Positions 15,835 through 21,204 of a stretch of 21,204 nucleotides of DNA are shown here, piece after piece. The stretch is from an uncultured Planctomycetaceae bacterium (lineage in GTDB: Bacteria; Planctomycetota; Planctomycetia; Pirellulales; Thermoguttaceae), in NCBI GenBank assembly GCA_947307005.1, contig CAMZHY010000009.1:1-21204 (forward strand), given 5' to 3'. Made by a program: the position numbers and the translations under genes. Below the pieces are notes generated by a model. It did not search any database, had not been told where the DNA came from, and saw only the letters and a program-made list of their open reading frames with translations. The number at the start of each line of letters is the position of its first letter. Within the stretch, counting starts at the first letter, position 1.

Positions 15835-16941
15835 ATGGGCACAATCCTTATTGATAAACTTCTTGAGACGGTCGTCGTTCGCGGCGCGTCCGACCTTCAC
15901 CTTGCCGTCGGTCAGCCGCCGGTGCTTCGTCTTCACGGACGCTTGGTTCGGCTGGAGACGAAATCCCTTGAACCGTCTGACACCGTGTCGCTGATGAAAA
16001 GTATCACGCCGGGACGTTGTCAGCAGGAACTGCAGGAACGCGGCGGCACCGACTTCGGTTTCGCGTTCGGCGACAAGGCGCGTTTCCGTGTTTCCGTTTT
16101 CAAGCAGAAGGGAAACACGGGGCTTGTTCTTCGTCAGATTCCGAACGACCTCCTGTCGATGGAGCAGCTCGGCACGCCGCCGGTTATGAAGGAATTGATT
16201 CAGCGTCCTCGAGGCATGATTCTGGTTACGGGACCGACCGGTTCCGGCAAGTCGACGACCCTTGCGGCGTGCATCGACTGGCTCAACACGAATATCGACC
16301 ATCACATCATCACGATCGAAGACCCGATCGAATTCTATCATCACCACAAGAAATCGACGGTCAACCAGCGCGAAGTCGGCGTCGACGTCATGTCCTTTGC
16401 GGACGCGATTCGCGCCGCGTTGCGTCAAGACCCCGACGTCATCCTCGTCGGTGAAATGCGCGACTTGGAGACGATTGAAGCGGCGATTACCGCGGCGGAA
16501 ACGGGCCACGTCGTCTTCGGGACCCTTCACACGACCGGCGCGCAAGGAACGGTCAACCGTATCATCGACGTTTTCCCGACGAACCAGCAGGAGCAGATTC
16601 GAACGCAGCTTTCGACGTCCATCATTGGAATTCTGTCGCAGCAGCTTCTGCCTCGAATCCAAGGCGGTCGTATCGCGGCGTACGAAATGCTCGTCGTTAC
16701 TCCCGCTATCGCGAACCTCATTCGTGAAAACAAGACGTTCCGTATTAACTCTTCGATTCAGACGGGTCACAAGCTTGGCATGCAGCTTCTCGACGACCAC
16801 CTCTTCCGACTCTGGAAGGATCAGATCGTGACGAAGCAGGACGCGATTACCAAGGCGAACATGCCCGACGCGCTTGAAGAGAAGATGCGGCGCTGGGAGA
16901 CGGGACTCGGCGTTCAGGAAGAGGAAGAAGAGGAAGAATGA
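15835..16941 (+). CDS. pilT: Pilus retraction ATPase PilT
   Basis: This is a 368-residue protein. The ATG at 15835 has AGGAAAG six bases upstream; the 11-codon upstream extension lacks a site. It is shorter than the assembly ATPases and lacks their N-terminal domain and zinc cysteines, as expected for PilT. It carries the N-terminal ASDLHL motif (18-23), Walker A GPTGSGKS (133-140), Asp box IEDPIEF (161-167), Walker B ILVGEMRD (203-210), His box GHVVFGTLHT (224-233) and a PilT-type C-terminal AIANLIREN (291-299). The C-terminus ends in a run of seven Glu. Its presence between two assembly ATPases points to a retractile type IV pilus-like machine rather than a pure secretion system. Confidence 0.95.
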   Translation: MGTILIDKLLETVVVRGASDLHLAVGQPPVLRLHGRLVRLETKSLEPSDTVSLMKSITPGRCQQELQERGGTDFGFAFGDKARFRVSVFKQKGNTGLVLRQIPNDLLSMEQLGTPPVMKELIQRPRGMILVTGPTGSGKSTTLAACIDWLNTNIDHHIITIEDPIEFYHHHKKSTVNQREVGVDVMSFADAIRAALRQDPDVILVGEMRDLETIEAAITAAETGHVVFGTLHTTGAQGTVNRIIDVFPTNQQEQIRTQLSTSIIGILSQQLLPRIQGGRIAAYEMLVVTPAIANLIRENKTFRINSSIQTGHKLGMQLLDDHLFRLWKDQIVTKQDAITKANMPDALEEKMRRWETGLGVQEEEEEEE

Positions 16942-17016
16942 CGTCGCGTCGCGCGTTCTCCGACTGGGAGACGCGTGATTTTGCGCTCCGAAGGGGCGGA
17001 CGACGTTGGAAAAACG

Positions 17017-17043
17017 GACGGCGCGAGTTTTGGCGCCGTCTTT
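17017..17043 (+). terminator. Probable terminator after pilT
   Basis: GACGGCGC (17017-17024) pairs with GCGCCGTC (17033-17040) around an 8-base loop and is followed by TTTGCCC. The T-tract is short, so termination may be partial. Confidence 0.55.
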
Positions 17044-17053
17044 GCCCATGATA

Positions 17054-17124
17054 GAAACAGTCCCTTTCCGATTTTATCGGAATCGCTGAAAACGAGACAG
17101 ACTGTTTCAAAACGATACGTTTTG
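17054..17124. repeat. Cluster of nested and adjacent inverted repeats
   Basis: Three perfect inverted repeats lie within 71 bases: an outer 9-bp stem GAAACAGTC (17054-17062) with GACTGTTTC (17100-17108), an inner hairpin TTCCGAT/ATCGGAA (17066-17072, 17076-17082) with a 3-base loop, and an adjacent hairpin AAAACG/CGTTTT (17109-17114, 17118-17123), also with a 3-base loop. No gene covers them. The region 16942-17326 holds otherwise only the terminator before it and one further inverted repeat. Confidence 0.6.
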
Positions 17125-17201
17125 CTGACGCGTTCCTGAACATTTGGGACGCGAAAGGGCGGCGTTCATGGGAACGTTGAGAAACAGAGAACGGAAAGTT
17201 T

Positions 17202-17235
17202 CCGGAAAATTGGCGTTTTTTCAGAAATTTTCCGG
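17202..17235. repeat. 10-bp inverted repeat upstream of the second gspE
   Basis: CCGGAAAATT (17202-17211) is matched by AATTTTCCGG (17226-17235) across 14 bases. It lies 92 bases before the start of the second gspE. It could be an operator or a leader-RNA hairpin; no T-tract follows, so a terminator is unlikely. Confidence 0.45.
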
Positions 17236-17326
17236 CGTCGGCGGCGCCAGTCGTCGCGACGCGAGGGGAAAGTCGAAGCGAATCTCGTTGAGGCGAAGAA
17301 AATAATTTCGGATCGGAGTTGCTGAA

Positions 17327-19039
17327 ATGGCGCGAAGTTTTGGTCAAATTCTGGTTGACCTCGGGTACATAGACGAAGAACAGTTGGATCTCCTCCGCGA
17401 GGAGCAGGCTCAGCGTCCAACCGAGTTGCTCGGGCAGATCGCGATCAATATGAACATGATCACGGACGACCAGCTCGCGCAGGCGCTCGCGGAGCAGTTT
17501 TCGCTCCAGGTCGTCGCCGTGTCCGACCTGACGATTCCGCCGGAGGTTCTGAGCCACCTGACGGAGCCGATGGCGAATCTGTACCGCGTGATTCCGCTGA
17601 GTTTCCGCAACGACGTTCTGACGGTCGCGACCGCCGCGCCGCAGAACATTTCCGTCATGGACGAGTTGCGGAACTTCCTTGGGTATCAGATTCGACCCGT
17701 CGTTACGACTGAGAAAGAAATCGACGTCGCGCTCGAAAGGTATTACGCGACGGATCAGGGCGACAGCGTCGAATCGATCATCGCCAATATGGAGAACGAC
17801 AAGGACTTCCAAGAGCTCGTCGAAGGCGCCGGGACGATGGAAGACCTTACGAGCGTCGAGGCGCTCGCCGAGAGTGCGCCCGTTCGCAAACTCCTCAACA
17901 TGGTCTTCCTCCTTGGAATCAAAGACCATGCGAGCGACCTTCACTTCGAGCCGTTTGAAGACGAGTTCAAGATCCGCATCAAGGCGGACGGGACGCTCTA
18001 CGAAATGGTTCCGCCGCCGCGTCACTTGGCGAACGCCATCATCACGCGCATCAAGGTGCTCGCGAACCTTGACATCGCGGAGAAGCGTCTCCCGCAAGAC
18101 GGTCGTATCCGTCTGATGGTCGCGGGGAACCCGGTCGACTTCCGCGTTAGCGTTCTCCCGACGATGTTCGGAGAGAGCGTCGTCTGCCGAATCCTCGACA
18201 AGTCCGTCATCTCCCTTGACCTCAACAACGTTGGAATGTCGCAGGAGTTAATTCGGCGGTTCCGCCAGGTCATCGAGTTGCCTAACGGCATTATCCTCGT
18301 GACGGGACCGACCGGCTCGGGCAAGACGACGACCCTTTACGCGGCGCTTTCCGAACTCAACGTCATTACGGACAAACTGATGACGACCGAGGACCCGGTT
18401 GAGTACGAGATCGACGGCATCATCCAGATGCCGATCGACGCGGAAATTGGCAACACGTTCGCGAACTGCCTGCGTTCGATTCTTCGACAAGACCCCGATA
18501 AAATCCTCGTCGGCGAGATTCGAGACCGCGAGACCGCGCAAATCGCGGTTCAGGCGTCCCTTACGGGACACTTGGTCTTCAGCACGCTGCACACGAACGA
18601 CGCGCCGAGCACGATTACGCGTCTGAAGGATATGGGGATTCCCGAGTTCCTTATCACGGCGACAATCCAGGCGATTCTGGCGCAGCGACTTGTGCGTCGA
18701 ATCTGCAAGGAATGTCGGCAGGAGATTACGCCGACGGAAGAGCAACTCGCTCAGCTCGGACTCACGGCGGAAGATATCGTGGGCAAGCATTTTTACCAAG
18801 GTCAAGGTTGCGTCGCCTGCAACAACACGGGGTATAAGGGGCGCACGGCGATCCACGAGTTCCTCGTGATGAACGAAGAGCTCCGCGACATCGTGCTCCG
18901 AAACGGCTCGATTGGCGAGATGCACGACGCGGCGGTTCGCAACGGGATGACGCCCCTTCGCGTGGCGGGGTTGCAGAAGATTTACGAGGGTACGACGACG
19001 ATCGAAGAGGTCGTTCGCGAGACGGTTATCGATTACTAA
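17327..19039 (+). CDS. pilB: Type II secretion/type IV pilus assembly ATPase (GspE/PilB family), second copy
   Basis: This is a 570-residue paralogue of the protein encoded at 14048. Walker A GPTGSGKT (327-334), Walker B ILVGEIRD (393-400), the His box (414-423) and the zinc cysteines C460/C463 and C495/C498 fall at exactly the same residue numbers in both. The two N-terminal domains (residues 1-180) are much more diverged than the cores, suggesting that each ATPase docks to a different platform partner or has a different partner protein. GGAG lies eight bases before the ATG. It follows pilT by 385 bases and precedes pilC by 318. Choosing the symbol pilB for this copy and gspE for the other is arbitrary; both belong to the same family. 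Confidence 0.93.
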   Translation: MARSFGQILVDLGYIDEEQLDLLREEQAQRPTELLGQIAINMNMITDDQLAQALAEQFSLQVVAVSDLTIPPEVLSHLTEPMANLYRVIPLSFRNDVLTVATAAPQNISVMDELRNFLGYQIRPVVTTEKEIDVALERYYATDQGDSVESIIANMENDKDFQELVEGAGTMEDLTSVEALAESAPVRKLLNMVFLLGIKDHASDLHFEPFEDEFKIRIKADGTLYEMVPPPRHLANAIITRIKVLANLDIAEKRLPQDGRIRLMVAGNPVDFRVSVLPTMFGESVVCRILDKSVISLDLNNVGMSQELIRRFRQVIELPNGIILVTGPTGSGKTTTLYAALSELNVITDKLMTTEDPVEYEIDGIIQMPIDAEIGNTFANCLRSILRQDPDKILVGEIRDRETAQIAVQASLTGHLVFSTLHTNDAPSTITRLKDMGIPEFLITATIQAILAQRLVRRICKECRQEITPTEEQLAQLGLTAEDIVGKHFYQGQGCVACNNTGYKGRTAIHEFLVMNEELRDIVLRNGSIGEMHDAAVRNGMTPLRVAGLQKIYEGTTTIEEVVRETVIDY

Positions 19040-19116
19040 TCGCGGAGAGGTTGCGCGCCGGACGCGCCTCGAGCGAGATGAGCGCCGCGGATAACGCGGA
19101 AAACTCGAGGCGGGCG

Positions 19117-19144
19117 TTGAAACGGCGCGCTCGCAAGATATACT
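19117..19144 (+). promoter_or_regulatory. Sigma70-type promoter for pilC
   Basis: TTGAAA (19117-19122) and TATACT (19139-19144) are spaced by 16 bases, and each matches consensus at five of six positions. Transcription would begin near 19151, giving a ~207-base leader that starts with an imperfect hairpin (GGGAACGACC near 19152-19162 with GGTCGTTTCC at 19173-19182, one bulge). The rest of the gap 19040-19357 has no gene I can support. Confidence 0.6.
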
Positions 19145-19357
19145 GACAGACGGGAACGACCGACGACGCCTTGGTCGTTTCCACGCGCGTTTCGCCAAAG
19201 GCGCGCGAGTCCTTTGAAATAAAGACGCGTCGAAGCTTGACTGTCGTTTCCGACTTCCCCGGCGGCAGTTCGGGCGATCCAGGAGCGCTCCGCAGGATTG
19301 CCAGAGAAGCGCGACGTTCGTCTAACGCCGTTACAGGTTCATTCAAAAGGTATTCCC

Positions 19358-20689
19358 ATGCCGAAGTTTAAAGTAGAGTGGGTCGACGCCGCCGGTAAAG
19401 GTTTTACCGACGTCATCGAGGCGTCGACCGAAGAGGAAGTTACCGCGACGCTAAAAGAGAGCGGGTACATGGTTACCAAGATCGCTCTCCATAAAGATCG
19501 TAAGGCGACGAAGAAGAAGGGCGGAAACACGAACGGCAAGACCTTCTCCTTCGGAAGGGTCAAACCGAAGCTCTTGCGCGACTTCACTCGAAGCCTCTCG
19601 ATTCTTCAGGACGCGGGATTGCCGATTCTGAGGAGTTTGAACATCCTGCAAGCGCAGGCCAAGCCCGGCGCGCTGCGAAACTGCCTGATCGACGTTTGTT
19701 CCGAAATTGAGTCCGGTTCGAGTCTTTCGGAGGCGATGGCGAAGTCGCCTAATGCGTTCAATCGCTTGTCCGTGAACATGATCAAAGCGCGCGAGGCGGG
19801 CGGTGCGCTCGAAACGATACTCAAGCGTTTGGCGGAATTCCTCGAGCGTTCGGAGCAGTTGAAGGCGAAGATTAAATCCGCGATGACCTACCCGGTCTCC
19901 GTTCTCGTCTTCGCGTGCGGTATCATGATCTTCATCATGACGAGCATCGTCCCGAAGTTCGAGGAAATCTTCGCGGACTTCGACACGGAACTCCCCGCGC
20001 TGACCAAGTGGCTCATGAACACGTCCCACATGATCATGACCTATTGGTACCTGATTCCGGGCGTTCCCTTTGGCATTTGGCTGTTCATCAAGTTGACGAC
20101 AAGCTTCAGCTACATGAGGTTCGGTTGGCACCTGTTCCTCTTGCGTCTGCCGATCTTCGGAAACTTGATTGAAAAGACGGTCGTCGCGCGAACGACCCGT
20201 ACGCTCGGAACCTTGGTTCAGTCCGGCGTTCCGATCTTGGAGGCGATTCACATTACGAAGGAAACCTCCAACAACGCGGTCTTCGAGAGCATGTACCAAA
20301 AAATTCTCGACGCGATTCGCGAGGGCGATACGATCGCCAACCCGATGAAGAAGAATTCCAGACCGGGGTTCCATCCCGCGTGTCTCTTCTACTTCTTCTG
20401 TTTCCTCGCCGGTCCGATCGGGTGTTTGATCTACATGATGAAGTTGCAGAATAAGATTCTGGACGACATCGTTGTAAACATGGTTGACGTCGGCGAAGAG
20501 ACGGGCGAGTTGGACGAGATGCTTTATAAGGTCGCGGACGTCTTCGACGAGGAAGTTGCCGTCGCGACGGAAGCGCTCCTGAGTATGATCGAGCCGCTTC
20601 TCGTTATGCTCCTCGGCGGTATGGTCGGTACGATCGTCGTCGCGCTCTTCCTGCCGATGATTAAGCTGATCGAATCCCTCTCGAACTGA
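19358..20689 (+). CDS. pilC: Type IV pilus/type II secretion inner-membrane platform protein PilC/GspF
   Basis: This is a 443-residue polytopic membrane protein that couples the assembly ATPases to pilin addition. I chose the ATG at 19358 because AAAGG precedes it and the protein starts with the family-typical MPKFKVEWVDAAGKG. Residues ~70-200 form the first T2SSF domain (LLRDFTRSLSILQDAGLPIL, then the membrane segment SVLVFACGIMIFIMTSIVP), a second membrane region lies at 229-247, and the second T2SSF domain runs ~275-443 (RTLGTLVQSGVPILEAI; DVGEETGELDEML; final membrane segment 411-434). Between REGDTIANPM and KILDDIVVNM there is an insertion of ~36 residues (331-366) with an extra hydrophobic stretch, where typical family members run on directly. 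Confidence 0.94.
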   Translation: MPKFKVEWVDAAGKGFTDVIEASTEEEVTATLKESGYMVTKIALHKDRKATKKKGGNTNGKTFSFGRVKPKLLRDFTRSLSILQDAGLPILRSLNILQAQAKPGALRNCLIDVCSEIESGSSLSEAMAKSPNAFNRLSVNMIKAREAGGALETILKRLAEFLERSEQLKAKIKSAMTYPVSVLVFACGIMIFIMTSIVPKFEEIFADFDTELPALTKWLMNTSHMIMTYWYLIPGVPFGIWLFIKLTTSFSYMRFGWHLFLLRLPIFGNLIEKTVVARTTRTLGTLVQSGVPILEAIHITKETSNNAVFESMYQKILDAIREGDTIANPMKKNSRPGFHPACLFYFFCFLAGPIGCLIYMMKLQNKILDDIVVNMVDVGEETGELDEMLYKVADVFDEEVAVATEALLSMIEPLLVMLLGGMVGTIVVALFLPMIKLIESLSN

Positions 20690-20794
20690 CGGAATCGGAA
20701 GAATTGGAACTTTTTGCCGACTCGCGCCTCCAAGTTTAATAGAGACGCGGGGTTGGCGACGACCAGGCGCTTCACGCGCGTCGGGTCGACGAAA

Positions 20795-20817
20795 CCGGCG
20801 GCGCTTGAAGCCGCCGG
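20795..20817. repeat. G/C-rich hairpin between pilC and the pseudopilin gene
   Basis: CCGGCGGC (20795-20802) pairs with GCCGCCGG (20810-20817) around a 7-base loop. No T-tract follows, so it is more likely an mRNA processing or stability element than a terminator. Confidence 0.45.
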
Positions 20818-20853
20818 GACGGTTTAAGGCAAGATAAATAAGGCGAAGCGACT

Positions 20854-21129
20854 ATGGCGTCCAAAAGAGCGGGTTTTACTCTGGTCGAGCTACTCATCGT
20901 GATCGCGATTATCGCGCTGCTGGCGGGAATCACGCTCGTCGCGCTTCAGTCCGCGCGCCTCTTTGTCGGTTCCGCGACCGCGCGACATCGCCTTGACGAC
21001 CTTTCCCAAGCGCTCGAAATCTACAAGCAGAAGTACGGAGAATATCCCCCGGACTGTTGCGCGACCGACGCGGAGATTCAGCGGCATATCCTCAAACGCT
21101 GGCCCAACGCGCTCAAAGGCGGCAATTAG
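20854..21129 (+). CDS. Prepilin-like (GspG-type) pseudopilin, interrupted by an in-frame TAG
   Basis: The 91 residues before the stop begin MASKRAGFTLVELLIVIAII, a textbook type III signal: cleavage by prepilin peptidase after G7, mature Phe1 and Glu5, then a hydrophobic helix. A YKQKYGEYPPD segment (53-63) and RHILKRWPNAL follow, resembling the start of the globular domain of planctomycete pseudopilins, which are normally considerably longer. The TAG at 21127-21129 is followed in the same frame by 25 sense codons to the window edge that still look protein-like. The gene is therefore either short, broken by a nonsense change, or followed at once by another in-frame start (ATG 21136 or 21160). 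The Shine-Dalgarno is weak (AAGGCG). It ends the visible pilus/secretion cluster. Confidence 0.8.
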   Translation: MASKRAGFTLVELLIVIAIIALLAGITLVALQSARLFVGSATARHRLDDLSQALEIYKQKYGEYPPDCCATDAEIQRHILKRWPNALKGGN

Positions 21130-21204
21130 CCCGCAATGGTCGCCATTGCTAGGGAACAGATGGGAATTCATATCGACGACGCGGGAAACCGCACGGTTGA
21201 ATAT

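Noticed and set aside
15799..18097. Two minus-strand 416-residue open frames (17049-15799 and 18097-16847) opposite pilT and the second gspE
   Set aside because: They are Arg/Asn/Asp-rich mirror images of strongly coding plus-strand genes with all family motifs on the other strand; codon bias keeps the antisense frame open.
19026..19346. Minus-strand 106-residue frame in the gap before pilC
   Set aside because: It overlaps a good plus-strand promoter and the end of the second gspE, and has no ribosome-binding site or family resemblance.
1..21204. tRNA, rRNA, CRISPR array, insertion sequence or phage genes
   Set aside because: I looked for T-loop-like motifs, regularly spaced repeats, transposase motifs and terminal inverted repeats and found none that holds up; the repeats inside 3050-4440 are protein-level beta-helix repeats.

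Overview
The window looks like a chromosomal segment of a planctomycete, probably a Pirellulales-type lineage; the family cannot be fixed from sequence alone. Evidence for this: a giant secreted beta-helix protein carries an LEPR-XLL-like N-terminal motif (FETLETRDLLS). A YdjY-type secreted protein and a VEQA-type conserved protein resemble planctomycete families. The pilus/secretion genes follow the order assembly ATPase, PilT, second assembly ATPase, PilC/GspF, pseudopilin. Genes are widely spaced, with strong Shine-Dalgarno sites on many of them.

Layout. Positions 2-1411 (+) hold the 3' part of a clan GH-A-like glycosidase-type protein. It faces a 1145-aa secreted beta-helix protein (4940-1503, -) across a shared bidirectional terminator. 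Next on the minus strand are D-aminoacyl-tRNA deacylase (5718-5254) and an HTH protein with a degenerate response-regulator receiver (6559-5987). A 776-base gap follows. Then comes a plus-strand group: a conserved protein that appears frameshifted (7336-8658 and 8621-9109), a secreted YdjY-like protein, a membrane-anchored trypsin-like protease of the HtrA/Deg type without a PDZ domain, and a secreted protein of unknown function.

Positions 12126-13579 hold the most striking part. A near-consensus promoter is followed by a 24-codon reading frame with six Phe codons at positions 5-15, then a Rho-independent terminator, then pheA (chorismate mutase-prephenate dehydratase-ACT). Alternative base pairing between the leader-peptide region and the terminator loop can be drawn. 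This is the complete architecture of a ribosome-mediated phenylalanine attenuator, known best from enterobacterial pheL-pheA, here in an apparent planctomycete.

From 14048 to the end lies a type II secretion/type IV pilus cluster: two adjacent paralogous GspE/PilB ATPases flanking a PilT retraction ATPase, then PilC/GspF with an extra hydrophobic insertion, then a pseudopilin whose frame is interrupted by an in-frame TAG near the window edge. The genes in this cluster are spaced by 71-385 bases, with at least one good internal promoter (in front of pilC), so they are probably not a single tightly coupled operon.
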